Notes: a model not told the origin generated them from the letters alone. A stretch of DNA of 64,000 nt from Chlorops oryzae (GCA_020466095.1 CM035808.1:73711188-73775187), one strand, 5' to 3'. Positions 42,800 to 56,900 are shown, counted from the first letter of the stretch. A program made the numbers and translations.

Positions 42800-43076
42800 A
42801 GTCAGGGACAATTTAAGGACTAACGTACCTGTTTGAGCTGACGAGGATTTGAGGAATATTCTCGTGGGTTTTGCTTCGCTTTATTTTGTAGATTGCGTGA
42901 TGCGATTGATGGTTTGTAATGGTTATTGTATACATAAAATAAACTTGCCTTCTTGGCGATTAACGGAGAAAAGGAAATTAAACTTGCCTTCTTGGCGGTT
43001 TCTTTCAATTTTTCACTTTTACCTTTTTTTTGTTTTTGCTCTTAACTTGTATGTTTTTTGTAGATAGTACAAGAAT
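42800..43076 (-). repeat. BEL/Pao 5' LTR
   Basis: Collinear with the left LTR but with several differences, and its outer TG/CA bases are mutated (AGTCAGG..., ...GTAGATA). Confidence 0.83.
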
Positions 43077-44060
43077 TTAAGTAACGTTCATAATTTTTCT
43101 TTTTGTTATTTTTTTTTTACTATTAGACTTTTAAAATTTGGTTGCGGTTGAGGAGCGGCAACTCGTCAATGGAGGTCGAGCTGTTAAACGAGAAAGGGCA
43201 AAAGTTTCGTTAAGTTGCTTCAATTAAGGGCTCGCCTCCAAAGCGGCTACGGCGAAAAACGGACAGCATGTGTTTAGCAAACGAGTCGTATCGTCATAGT
43301 ATCGTCTTCGCCACGGAACTCTTTTGCCTATTTTTGCAGTTAAAGTGCCCCGGCGGCGGTACGGTTTTACGACGGCACCCGTGAGTTAGTAAAATAGGAG
43401 TGTATGCCTCACACGGGCGAGAGTTGGGAGACGCTTGCTTCAGAGTAAGATGCTAGCATCGTAGACAAAATCATTTTGTTTTTGGTTACGACGGGAAAAA
43501 CGTTAAAAATAGTGGTTTTTCAAACTTCTGATCTACTTCTCACCACCCCAGATAGGACTAGGAAAAAAACTTCCGGACATTTGCCGGGGAAAAGTCCATG
43601 CCGTATTTTAATATGATATATTTCATGGCTTAGGAGTAAATTACGAAAAACTTATTTGTGACCTTTCCTGCGGAAAAAGTATAAAAAATAATGCAAAAAA
43701 CAATATTGGGTGAACTCATATGATAAAATGGATGATTTACAAGTACAGAAAGCGGTTTTGCTGGAAGAAATACTTATAAACATTCATATTCTTCAACCAA
43801 ATGATTAAATTACGGCCCTATGATCAACTTGGAGTAAAAGGATTAAGTATAATTAATCGAGTTTTACAATTTCATCTGTCGTCTTCCTAAAACTTAAGTT
43901 CTCTCTCTGAATATTGAAGGAAAACTGCAAGCGTAGACGACGATAAGCGTACAACGCTGGCATCATTCTACATGCATGTTGCGACAATTACGCGCAGCAT
44001 ACGAGTCGTGTGTGCTTCTTCCTTTAAACACATGTCCGATTCAACAAATCAAATCGCGAG
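43077..44060. other. no recognised feature
   Basis: A more GC-rich patch lies at 43140-43460, otherwise AT-rich. No frame or repeat pair was recognised. Confidence 0.35.
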
Positions 44061-44575
44061 CACACTACCGGTTTAAATTTTTTGAACGCGCCTTCAGTAC
44101 CTAACTGCTTTAGCTGAAAATGCCAATTAGTGCTATTAATTTTAAAATTGAGGAGATTAAAAATACAGTTTTTATAATCAAAGCGATAAACACTTACACT
44201 AGGAGTGTTTAGTGGAAAAAACTCATAAAACTCAATTGAAAGTTCTAGTGGGATGTGATGAAAGTTAGAGCTAGAAAATGAAAAGACAGATTCATGTAGA
44301 TCAACATTAAGATTCTGAGTGACATAAACAAGATCAAGGAGTCTGTGAAGCTTATTGAAACAAGAATTCCACTGGATCAAACGCAATTTGGAAAAGCCAT
44401 CAATTACAAATGTTTACAACTCATTGAGAGAATTCAAAGGATAGAAGCCATTGTATAAAAGAGACGGGGACCAATTTAAATTGAAAAGATTGAAGTCGCC
44501 CATAACACAAAAGTGATCATTGTCTGTCAAAATTAGTGCAATTTGACTAAAGTTCAAGAGAACTATTAGGATGAA
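44061..44575 (-). pseudogene. inverted fragment of the CR1/L2-like LINE
   Basis: The reverse complement of about 51175-51710 (and its second copy), nearly identical over about 480 bp. A short internal deletion near 44552 removes about 28 nt present in the other copies. It includes the frame MRLIQWNSCFNKLHRLL on the - strand. It ends about 390 nt upstream of the kekkon start. Confidence 0.88.
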
Positions 44576-44961
44576 TATATGCTCGCGCCGCAAACGCTAC
44601 GATGACGATACGACCCGTGTGCACATAGTCTAAGTAGAGTAAACTATTAATTATTATTATTATTATATGAAGCTTTTCAGTTCTGCTTCATTTCTGACAG
44701 AACTGGAGAGAGCCCCTATGACGTTATCACGTAAAATTATTCTATATTTACGGAGTACCAATGTTTCAATTTTTGTTTTTTCTGGCTTGTATAATTTCAG
44801 ATTGTGCACGTTTGGTGCAATTTTCACCCCCAGTCAATCGTTCTGCTAGCTTATTGATTGGTGACAATGTGTTAGCATTGTAAAAGCTGATTTTGCAGTG
44901 AAAACTTAATTTCTAGAATTGTCAAAAATTATTTCATCGAAGGTCATTAGCTTGTCGCACC
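44576..44961 (+). promoter_or_regulatory. 5' flank / 5' UTR of the kekkon gene
   Basis: Only about 390 bp separate the transposon fragment from the start codon. No TATA box or initiator can be asserted. The transcription start may lie upstream of the fragment, with a 5' UTR intron. Confidence 0.3.
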
Positions 44962-47900
44962 ATGGAACACGTTCTACCTTACAGAGTATTTTGGCTTTTC
45001 CGACTGGCTACGACTATTCTGGTATTATATTGTCAGTTTACCGATAGCTTTTCAGACTGGCTGGAAAGTTGCGGTTCATGTCATTGCAATTGGAATTCCG
45101 GCAGAAAAACAGCTGATTGTAAAAACAGGCATCTAACATTCTTACCCACTAATATGAGTAACGAAATACAAGTCATTGAATTGTCTAACAATAAGATTGT
45201 GGGACTGCAGCGCCATGAATTTTTTAACAGAAATTTTTCCAATCTCCAAAAATTGTACATGCGCAACTGTAAAGTTGAAAAAATTGATCGAGATGCATTT
45301 ACTGAACTAGGAATACTTATAGAATTAGACTTGTCGCATAATTTAATACAAGTAATACATTCTGGAACATTTACTGGTCTAAAGAAACTAAGAAACTTGA
45401 TCATGAATGATAATAGAATTGAAGTTTTGGATGATTATATGTTCGACAATTTACCATTTCTATTGCGAGTTGAGTTAAAGAATAATCGAATACGTGATAT
45501 CGGAATATACGCTTTCAGAAAATTGCCAATGCTTGCTGCTGTCGATGTCGAAGGAAATGAACTGCAGTCTCTACGCAGAGAAACGTTCCAGCAAGCACCA
45601 AAACTGATTTCCCTATCTCTTTCCGATAATCATTGGAATTGTTCATGCAATTTGCAAGATTTTCGCGATTACATTATAAAAAACCGTTTATATACCTCGC
45701 CGACGAGCTGCTATAGCCCTGCCAATTTGCATGGAAAACTGTGGAGCGAAGTTCCATCAGACCATTTTGCTTGTAAACCTCGCATTATCAGTTTAGATCG
45801 AGAACTCTCCGAAAGTCAGACGAAAAGCATAACTTTATTATGTCGGATCATCGGTGCTCCCCATCCAAATATAACCTGGATATATAATACACGTCCTATC
45901 AACACGAGTGATGCCCGCATAGAAGTATTGGAAACATACGAAACAAAACTAGTGAGATATAGTGGTGACAGTATTATAGCTTCCAAACTTTCAATAAATG
46001 ACGCCCAGCCTTACAATAATGGAGTTTACACATGTGTGGCCGAGAACTTTGGCGGTAGGGCAGAGGCTAAGCTAAAGCTTTTTGTAGATGGGAGAAATTT
46101 AATCATGGACGATCAAAGCACTGATATTATAAGTGCATCCCAGTCAGATACATCAACAAATATTTTATTACATATCTGTGTCACTTTAACTACTCTTCTT
46201 ATTCTTTTGACAATTATTGTTTTAATTGTTTGTCATTACTGTAGTCGATTGCGCTCATACCAGAAAAGGCATTCGCAAAATAGACTAGCTGGTTCCAACA
46301 TAAGTCAAACTACCAAAAATTCCGCTTCAAAAGGATCTATTGTATTGGATATGGATAGTGCTTCATTGAAAAAAGTCAATCCTGTGGGAAAATCTCTTAG
46401 ATATGTCGAATTCGCGGGCCTTGGACAATGTGGCGATATATCAGAAATAAAAGAAACACTCTTAGACACCAAGCTTTCCGGTAAGTCCAAATATTGCCAA
46501 TTAAATAATATTTTATATACCCTAAAATCCTGACTGTGAATATGTGCATTTTATTATACAGGTCTGCATGAAAAAAATTCCAGCATATGAAGCATTTTCT
46601 TTCGGATTTCAACATACTTAAAAATTGAAAAATATAAACAAATTCCATGACGCCAGAACTCCAAGAAATTCGAAAATTTTGTCTTTTTTAAAACAGATTT
46701 TTCTCAAATATGGCTCAAGATATTTAAAACAATTTCACAAGTTTTTGAATTCTTAAAACATCATACTTTAATATGACACCGAATGCATAAATCTTTAAAT
46801 GAATGGTGTAGAATGCTACTCGAAGTAAAAAAAAAAATGTTAAATTTCTTGCATTTTACTTTAAATAAAAATAACTCAGCCATTACTAGGAATTTTTCAA
46901 GTTCGCTGTCTGATGTTAAAGGGCATTCAATTCTGTAGGAGTATATCAAATCGGACCATCGTCGGTTTAACCGTTGCAGAGATGTAAGGTGTTTTCTTGA
47001 AACATTCAATTCGGAGAATTGTATACATAACATAACACAAATTTGAATAGCAAAATTTATTCCCTTTTTTATTTCAAAATATTTAATGACTTCTCTTGAT
47101 TTTGTTGGGAAGAGAGAAAGTAATCTGAGGGCTTTTAGCAGTATTAATTTGAATTCCCCATATTGATAACCATTCTTCAACGTTTCGTAAGCGAGAATGC
47201 AGTTTATTTGACACTGTTTTTGGGTTGCTGCCAGAGGTAAGAAAAGCTGAGTCGTCCACGAAGGTAAAAACCACCAGGCCTGTGGGCGAGTGTCACCACT
47301 CGTACCAGCCTGTCGTTCACCGGGATAAGTGTCTCGATGCGGCCTAAGACCCATTTGGAAATTGTTCGATTATCTTCAGCGACAATTACTAAGCTACCAA
47401 GCTTAACATTCTGGCACGTCACCTTCCATTTGATTCGTTGCTGCAACGAAAGGAGGTATTTCTAAGACAAACGGTGCAAAACTATAATTTTTATCACCCC
47501 AAATAATACGTAAAAAGTTATTTTACATGGAATGTTTGTTGCTATTTGTGAAAAGTGGATTCTTGAATTCCGGGTGAAAATTTTTTCACTTCGAATATTT
47601 TTGTATTTTTCGAATATCAAGCTGATTTTGAAAAAAGTTAAAAATATAGAGCGGTGGAATTCAATTTGATTATTATTCTGCGAGACATATTTAGTTGGAA
47701 CGAACAATACGCAGGAAATTATGTTTCTAATGCTTTGGATTATCAAGTTCCATATTTATGCAGCATTCAGAGTAAACAAAGCCGATAGCTCAAAACTTTT
47801 TTTGTGTTTTTTAAATAAGTTATCAGGAGTTATTGTTTGTGTCGTTGGCACACATGTTGCCATTATATCGCCACAACAACATTCAACTTTGCTTTATTCG

Positions 47901-50900
47901 AAAGGGGTTTCATAGCATAAATGTTTTGCCTGTATTTGATAACAGTCTATAAATTCGATTACGTTTATCTCTGGAGCATCAAGGGAAAGGACAAGATTCC
48001 AGAATTTGGGCGACAAGGCGATGTAGAGAGATGAGGATATACTTCGCTGGCCATTAAAATTTTTAGATATTGGGGTATGCTTGATACCCATTAGAACCGT
48101 GGTTCATGACAACGTTGAGAAGTCCCCAGCCTTCCAGAATGCTTGAACCGTAAAGCGATTTCCCTCAGAATAATTATTTGCTTATTATTTTACTGCGAAA
48201 TATCTCGCTTCGATTTTCTAGCATCCGGCGGTCCCATTTGCCTTTTTGGGGTGTTTTGCGGTGCAGTAGAGAGTGAGCCCTCAGAGCGGTCGCTTTTGTT
48301 CTCCGCCTGTAAGAGATTTGCCTTCTCCATTTTGCCAACAGCCATTGGCAGCTCAGCTAGCCTGTTTGCGTCATCTTGGCACAGTAAAAATACATACGTT
48401 TGCCTCTCGGGCCCAGCTCTTTTGTAGTCCGTTCTATTGCTTTTAGATCCTCACCTGTTGGAGTAATCTCCATCTGGTCAGCAGCGGTCTCCATTTGTTT
48501 GGAGTGGGCAAGAATTGACATTCGGAATCGCCTGATGTCGGTTGCACAAGTGCATTTTGTGTTTTTTTTATAATTGTTTCCAGAAAAGGCCGCACGAGTG
48601 AATTAGGATATAATTAGGTCCCCCAGAGAAGTGCCTCGTATCCCAGGAAGGCTAAATAAAACCAGATCGCCCACACTTAAAGGAGACTTATCGTAAGATC
48701 GCTTTTGATTTGATTCACAACCTGTGTCATAGCAACGGAAATAAGACGTCAAAGTTAGTTGCGGAAAAATTCGTGTGGCCTAGTATAAAGAAAAATTGAA
48801 TTCTTTGGGCTAAGGCTTGTATCATTTGCAGGAAAAACAAAATTCAATGTCACAACAAAGCGCCTACCCAAAAATATTTGGCAGCGTCATCCCGTTTTGA
48901 ACACATTAATATGGATGTAACAATAAAACAAACAGCTATCCTTCGTATTAATAACATAAATAGAAGACCTTCTTACTTAAAAAACCAGCTTCAGAGTGAA
49001 TGGTCCTGTGAGGATCCGACAAACTAGGAAAGACTAAACTACCATTTTTTTATAAATTCAATTTTGGGTTGCTTCTTACTACCTTTAATGCAACAAATGT
49101 TGAAGTAGGAATCAAAAAGGCAGATGGCAACGCCGACGTTTTGATATTAATCAGCAAGAGCGTCCGCAAGAAATTGACTGGGATCTCAATCATTAAACAA
49201 TCCTCATAAATCGCACATTACACAATGTTTTCAATCACATTTGTCGCGAGGGGGGTCAAATATGACGTAAGATTTTATTTGTGTAACCATTGCAAAACTA
49301 AAACATATCGAAATAAACATAATTCGCTTATGCGTAGGGGTAAGAGAGTGACCCATGCGATTCCCTCTTTGGACGCCGGGTAAACCTACATGATGCCATT
49401 AAGTGTGGCAATTTTTTGACTTAACTTTTCCCTCGGTGACTCAAAAATCCCTTTTACTCTTATTTCTGTAGAAAGGGGTTGTCCCCTACAATTCGTACAA
49501 ATAATTTTTGAATATTCGTTTTATGTTTTTATGTATATATAAAATTTATTATTAATATCTATATAATAGCTATATAATATCATTACTTAATATTTAACAT
49601 GAAACTTAATTTGATTTTAAGGGATTTTGTTTGTTTGGAAGAATTTACGTAATTATTGGACAGGCGCTTTCTACAGAAAAAAGAGTAATTGATTGAGACC
49701 CCAGTAAATTTCTTGCGGACGCTCTTACTCTTGTCTTGTTTTGACTGGGCTTGAACTCGGTCGTCTCAGTCATGGTTTTGTGCATTATTTGTGCTCGGGC
49801 AGATTGTGATCTGCAGTGTAAAGTTAGCAAAAAATTAGCTCATGCTTCCTGTTATGGAATAAAAGAAAAAAGCGTTCTCGATATTGTTAAGAACATCAGT
49901 AATATTGTCTTTGATTGCAATGAATGTTTAAAATTATCATTCGACTTGCCTGTAAAAATAGCTAGTGTTGTAGCTGAGTGCAAGGCAATAAAATCTAAAG
50001 TGGCTAAGTGTCTTGATGAGTACGCCGAGCTTGGTGCTCTTACTTCGGCTTCGTCAAAAAATCAAAAAAGCCTATTAAAAACCGCTGTTACGGGCTCTTC
50101 TCGTCTCCCAGCGTCTTCTACTGCTGACTCTCCCGCAAGCAATAACGCAATACTTACGCGTTCGAAAGCCAAGGTTAACGAACCCAATCGTATTGGCTCT
50201 ATGAACGCGAGAAGTAGTGCTCAAAGTCTCTGCTGTTCTTAAAATCGAACACCTGTTGCTTCGCAGTCAGTGACTCGGAAAAATCCTACTATTCCTTAGT
50301 CGTCGTCAAATGCCGCTCGTGTTAGCAGTGTATCATGCTCTCTTGTCGGTAACCAACAACTCAATTCTCTAGTGTTGCCGAATTCTGCTCCTATCGCTGA
50401 AACTGAAGCTGTTGATCTTAATACTCTTAATGACTCTTTCTCTGAGGTCACTGTGGCTGATAATAATTATTCGCAGTGCAATGGAATCAATAAGAGCAAG
50501 CGCAGCAAGTCTGAAATTGTTGTTGGCTCAAATTCTAATGCTGAAATAAATGTAGCTGTGCGTCTCTTGTCTTGTTATAAATTAGTGAAAAAAGATGTTG
50601 CTCTTGATTCTATAAAGAAAGTGAATTTTAAGCTTGGACTGCCTTCAGCGAACTACGATAATCTCTTAACTCCAACTCTCTGGCCAACGGATGTAAGAGT
50701 TCGACCTTTTCGTTTTTTCCGAAAACGGAGAGCGTGCAAGCTCCTCCTTAACTGCATCTAAAAATAATAAGCATATTGCGAGCACAGCTGTTATTGATGC
50801 TAAGAGATCTGATAAAAGAATCTTAAATATCTTTTATGAAAATGTGTCGGGTATGCGGACTTAATCGGAAATCTTCTTTTCTAATGCAGCCTGCTTGGAT

Positions 50901-53900
50901 GTTAATGTTATAGTTCTTACTGAAACTTGGCTAAATTCTGCTATTTGTGGCAAAGAATTCTTCGATTCAAACGTCTTTCATGTCTCTTGGAAAGATCCGT
51001 GATTCTCTGAAAACGGGTTGTCCCAGAGGTGGCGGAGTCATCAAAGCTGTTAAGCGTTTATTTATTGTACATTCTGTGGAGCTTTTAAACAGTGATTCAC
51101 TACTGGATCAGCTTATAGTATCAATCCATGGCAAATATTGCAAAATTTATTTAGTGGTTTCATATATTCCTCCTAATAGTTCTCTTGAACTATACCAAAG
51201 TCATGTAGACAATCTTAGTCAAATTGCACTAATTTTGACAGACAATGATCACTTTTGTGTTATGGGCGACTTCAATCTTTTCAATTTAAATTGGTCCCCG
51301 TCTCTTTTATACAATGGCTTCTATCCTTTGAATTCTCTCAATGAGTTGTAAACATTTGTAATTTATGGCTTTTCCAAATTGCGTTTGATCCAGTGGAATT
51401 CTTGTTTCAATAAGCTTCACAGACTCCTTGATCTTGTTTATGTCACTCAGAAATTTAATGTTGATCTACATGAATCTGTCTTTTCATTTTCTAGCTCTAA
51501 CTTTCATCACATCCCACTAGAACTTTCAATTGAGTTTTATGAGTTTTTTCCACTAAACACTCCTAGTGTAAGTGTTTATCGCTTTGACTATAAAAACTGT
51601 ATTTTTAATCTCCTCAATTTTAAAATTAATAGCACTAATTGGCATTTTCAGCTAAAGCAGTTAGGTACTGAAGGCGCGTTCAAAAAATTTAAACCGGTAG
51701 TGTGCTGCTTTTTAAATGAATGAACGAACGCCACGTATCCGTGTAAAAAAATATTCCATGCCTTGGGCAACTTCTGGCTTATTGCGCCTAAAAAACCTTA
51801 GGAATAAATTTTATAAAAAATCTTTGATTGCAGAGAATCCAATATTTTTTAGCCTTTATAGGCTATCCCAAGGTCTTTGTTTTATAAATCTAGAACCTCG
51901 AATTCGCTGTTTGAAGCTGCCGAAATATTTGCAGAATTCTTCAAATCTAATTTTGAAATTGATTCTTGTCCCTCTGTAGGAATACGTCATAACCTACCTA
52001 AAAATGCTCGTATCGACTTTGGCGCACTGTCTTTGACTGATGAGGACATTTTGGCTGGTGTTGCTCATCTGAAAAATTCATTTAAAGCAGATGTGGATGG
52101 CTTTTCTGGGTCTTTACTTCAGCAGCATTGTAGTTCCACTAAAATTAATCCTAAATAAATCATTAGCCGATGGTGATTTTATTGATGATTGGAAATTAGC
52201 TTCTATAACCCCTATTTTAAAAACTGGGAATAAAAATAATGTTGAAAACTATAGACCAATTTTGAAATTGTCTAATATAAGTAAGCTCTTTGAATCCATA
52301 ATAAAGGAAAAAAAATTTTTGCTGTTAGAAATATTATCTCAATATCGCAACATGGTTTTTTCCGGGTCGCTCTACTATCACTTACCTTGTTTTATTTTCT
52401 GAGTACTGCATAACAGCTTTTTCCCATGGTCATCAGATTGATGTTATCTACACCGACTTTTCGAAATCATTTGATAAAGTCTCACACAGTCTTCTCATTG
52501 CTAAGCTTTACAAAATCGGCTTTCCTTCTTAATTTCTTACTTGGCTTGAGTCTTATCTGTCTAACAGTTTGTGTTATGTATGCATTAAAGACATTTGTTC
52601 TAAGCCCTTTATTGCAACTTCTGGAGTACCGCAAGGAAGCAATTTGGGTCCATTGCTTTTTATTATTTTCATCACTGATGTTACTGAAGTAATTGAGCAC
52701 TGCAAATGTCTCCTATTTGCGGACGACTTAAAAATCTTTCGTGAACTGCTTAGTGAGGATGACTTCCGTCTCATTCAGTCTGATATCAACTCCAATCTTG
52801 ATGTCTGTGGTAAAAACCATCTCTTTCTAAATGCAAGGAAATGTGCTTTTGCAACTTACACAAAATCTAATTTTTCAATAATTGCCTCCTACTCACTAGG
52901 AAACTCTGTGCTTAGTAGAGTCGAGGTCTTTAAGGATCTCGGAGTGGTGTTTGATACTAAATTTACCTTTGTTAACCATCTAAACTTTATAAAAGCGAAG
53001 TGTTATGCGACGCTTGTTTTCATAAGGCGAAATAGCTTTCATTTTTCTGACCCTTATACTTTTAAATCGTTTTATATTTCGCTAGTAAGATGCAAATTGC
53101 AATATGGCTCAATTATCTGGAATCCATTTTATGTAGTGCATGTTAATCGTATTGAACGTATACAAAAAGTTTTTACGCGTTTTGCTTTACGGGCCTTAAA
53201 TTATGGTGTAAATTTACCAGCTTATAATGTACGCTGTATGTTCATCGGTTTAAAGCCACTTGACTTACGAAGAAAAATTAATTCCTTACTTTTTATTGCT
53301 GATATCATTAGCTCTCGTATTGATTGTCCAGATCTTCTAGCCCTTATAAATTTTGAAGTCCCTGTACGAAGGCTAAGAAATCCCGCGTATTTTTATGTTG
53401 GATTCATCAAAACTAACTATGCTCTCAATGCACCATTAGTAAGATCCCTGACTGCTTTTAATGCCTTAACTTTGATTAATTTTATTGACTTTTCTTTTTC
53501 AAAGTCTGTTCTAAAAAAATACCTTAAATAATATTATTATATAATAAGTGCAGCTATTTATATCTAGCTCATAATATTTTCAATGTATATGATTGTTGTT
53601 TTAAGTATAGTCTATATATAATATCAAAACATCGGTGTTGCCATCTGCCTTTTTTATGCATTCAACATAGGTAGTAAAAAAAAGGTAGTAAAACTACATT
53701 TACGTTTTATTTACAAGTTTATGAATAGATAGCGAGAACCGAATTTAATGATTATAGTCTCAAAAAACTCGTCGCTAATTTACGAATTTAACACTTGAGT
53801 CGAAGTTTTAATTTTTTTACGACATGTCTATTTTCCAGTCTGCTGAAAGAAGCAACTCAAAATTGAATTTTTTAAAAATGGTAGTAATAATTTGACGTTT

Positions 53901-56900
53901 ATAAAAAAATTTCAAAAAGCAATCCAATATTCTTCGTGTTAGGCTCGTTGGAAAGGTTATTTCACATAATTTTCAGATCTGTATACCAAATAATAAAAAT
54001 AAAGACTCCCAAGTGGACGTATCTTTTTTACATCCGATAAATTCGAGTTGGAGTAACTCCAGATCCGCACAGTATTAACTGATTTTGTTTTTTTATATTT
54101 TAAAAGAAAGGTGAGTCTGTTCTCTATAAAGTGTCATTCAATTTCGGAACGAAAAATATGTCTTGCGTACAAAATTTTGATGAATCTAGCGCACCTCAGG
54201 TTTTTCCCCATACAAATCACTTTCCAGATTTCAAGGCCCATGAGCGGCCTCTAAAACTTAATCAATCCTGATAAAACTTCATATATTATATATCATATTT
54301 TAGACCTATTTCAACATTTTGAGACTATGGCAGCTGGGAAAATCTGACTTTTCCAAATAAGGGCCACCCTAAAGTACAAACATATATACATATATATATA
54401 TATGAATAGAACACGCAAAAAGGCAAAGGAAGATTTGCAAACAAAGACAACTAACAGAAAATGTATTAAAGAAAACAAGAACTTTTTCATCACGAGTTTA
54501 AATCGAAAATCTTGAAACTTTCAAGATTCTGATTTTTGTAGTTGCATAATAGGCAAAAACAAAACAGAATTCTAGAATAATAAAGACATGTATTTTACGA
54601 TATGTCTACGCTTATATGAAAAACACGTTCATTTTTTAGACTCCAACCAAAAATTTAAAAAAAATACTTACACAAATAATTTTTCTTTTATATTAATCAC
54701 AAAAGTTCAAAAATACCTGATGTTGAAGGCTCCATATCGCAATATTAATTTAATTAAACACTTTTTTCACAATACTTCTTTAAAACAGAAAAAAAAAATT
54801 CCGATCTATCACCAAGCGCGACCGAAAATCGAATCAAGCACCAACTTTTAAAGCGTAAAACATGATAACCAAATTCGCTACATCCGTTATTATTTCTGCA
54901 TTGAATGCAGAATTTTATGTTGTTTTACAAGTAAAAAAAATTTCAAATATCCGAAAAAAATTTGAATTTCTGCTCACTTTTGACATCAAAAAATGTGCGG
55001 CGCTAGCTAATATCAGAGCTTGTACATGTAAAGGGATCGATTGGACCGATTCCGTAACACTGGCGGCGAACGTTCAACACTTATTTTATTTTAAACTTTC
55101 TTATATATATTTATTTTTTTTTACATGCACTTCTCACGCACTTTGAAGAGTCATTTATTTAAGATTCACCGTCTCTAATTTTTATTTGTTGGTTTTTTTT
55201 GTTTTGTATTACTTATTTCTGTTATTAATTTAATTTTGTCCATTTTTTATTTAACAATGTTTAATTTTGTTTTAGAAAACGCGTCCGACCGAAGGGAATG
55301 CTTGTTTCGAATGACCTGAAATTTTTTTGTGTTAACAAAAAATATAACTATTGCCACAATTTTCTTTTACTTTTGATTAAAAATATTTAAAACAGTTTAA
55401 CGCTTTTTTAACGAAAATATATGTATATTCGTCTTTTTCAGCAAGAGACATAAAAATAAAACGCGTTGTCAAATTAAGATGAACGCTGAAGAATCACAAA
55501 AAATACAACAAGCTTCCTTCTCCGACCGTTCTTTCTATATGCCCCTTTTCTTTCAAACATTTTAAAATGATAATAATATATTTTCTGAGATATAGAGCTC
55601 CACGAAAATTAATATGTATAGCTATCAAGATGTTTTACAATTAAGGGACCACAAAACCAGTTTTCCCAGATGACAGCACTGTTTTTCAAACCCGTTTAGT
55701 AAATCTTAGCTGTGATGAAGTTTATTATTTTATTGGCAGTTTTTGTTCTACTCGTTCGTCTGTCTTACTGAATTAATGCTTCAATGCTCAGCTATAAAAG
55801 TAAAAACCAAAAGAGTAGAAAAGCTTTATAAATGGGAATAGAATGAAATAATATTGTGCATATAGGGGTATATCAGATTTTTTCAGATTGATTTCAGATT
55901 GCTCTGGTATGCTCTGGTTACTCATTTATCCCTCCTCAGTTTCTGTTGCATATAAGCTCTCTATTAGACTTAAAAAAAGTAACTTTCATAATATTTTTTT
56001 GTTTTTTTTTGTTTCAGAAAGCCTTGATGGTCAATGTGATATTGAGACCTATGTTGAGCCTCCGCACTATGGGTTACAAGCTTATATTGAAAAAAGCATA
56101 ATTGCAAGATTACCTCCCGATCTACTTCCGTTTCCTGATTACAATAAATCAAATTTACCGTCAATGCAAGGCTCTGATTCAAACATCTGTGGAAAATCCA
56201 CGTCTGACATTCAGCTTACAGTGGTTTCTGATCCTCCAAACATGTTAGTGACACAAAGTACCATACACGAAAAAGTTATTATGGAAACGCCGACCCGTTT
56301 TAGAACACTGCAATATAAAAAGGCGAACAATTGGCAAAATCAAATCACGTCGCCATTTCTTTCTGCTCATTCAAAAAATTCTGATGTAACAATAAGCCAT
56401 GGATATGTGACCCTGCCGAGACAACCCCGCGCAAACACATGCACAAAACCCGTGCATTTAGGATCGAAACCCGCAACATTCAGTATCAGTGAAACGGGTA
56501 GTCGGTCAAAATTGGAATGGGAAGGAGATCCCATTTACGATAACCTGGGCCTACGAACTACTGTCGGAGGTAACTTAAACATTGATATTCATGAATCAAC
56601 ACCAGCGAAGTCGGATGTACGTTACAACATCCAACAGCGAGCTTTAAAAGAAATGTCAAGGTCGACTTCACAGGAATCAAATGCTTGTTCGAATGTATCG
56701 CAGCTTGAAAGAGTGAACCCAAATTGCGATATACTGGCTCCCATGCATAATCCAGCGGACTCTTCATTTCGGTATAAAAGAAGACTTCATTCCAGTTCTT
56801 ACGTCGGTTACCAGGAATTGATGAATCAAATCGAAACACCGTTACTTAATATATCATATGAAACAGTAAAACCCCATTCTAATTTAACGATCGTCCCAAT

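Larger units (their letters stand above)
38808..43076 (-). mobile_element. BEL/Pao LTR retrotransposon, internally deleted
   Basis: Two LTRs (38808-39076 and 42800-43076) in the same orientation enclose gag and protease remnants on the - strand, so the 5' LTR is on the right. RT, RNase H and integrase are missing between the protease (39738) and the left LTR. Next to the right LTR, read on -, TTTGGCGATCCCTTCC looks like a primer-binding site. Target duplications do not match, and gag has stops. Non-autonomous and old. Confidence 0.85.
47667..53010 (+). repeat. composite duplicated segment, copy 1 (in kekkon intron)
   Basis: Nearly identical to 58778-64000 at a constant offset of 11,111-11,112 bp. 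The offset changes by one at a T-run (about 48562/59673) and back at 50997/62108. I noticed about two dozen differences in 5.2 kb. The left boundary is at the 'tgattattatt' shared by both copies. The right boundary is unknown because copy 2 runs off the window. Confidence 0.95.
49036..53890. mobile_element. inverted-repeat element enclosing the LINE, copy 1
   Basis: The arms are 49036-49146 and 53619-53890. The outer match is ACTACCATTTTT...AAATTCAATTTTG.GTTGCTTCTT and the inner match is AAGGCAGATGGCAACGCCGA, both inverted on the right with extra DNA between the blocks. No transposase is visible. The LINE between the arms looks like a later insertion. The ends and target duplication are not resolved. 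Confidence 0.7.
46481..56017 (+). other. 9.5-kb phase-1 intron of the kekkon gene
   Basis: GTAAGT at 46481 and a T-rich tract ending TTTCAG at 56012-56017. It contains retroelement fragments (47080-47446), the composite repeat segment copy 1 (47667-53890) and about 2 kb of AT-rich DNA. The exons themselves are undisturbed. Confidence 0.88.

Noticed and set aside
46481..46533. Exon 1 reading on to a stop at 46533
   Set aside because: A strong GTAAGT donor at 46481 and the matching phase-1 acceptor at 56017 make the longer reading intronic. A short isoform ending here cannot be excluded without RNA data.
55888..56017. Extension of kekkon exon 2 upstream into an open frame
   Set aside because: A T-rich tract and consensus acceptor TTTCAG at 56012-56017 restore the phase from exon 1; the upstream part is intron read-through.
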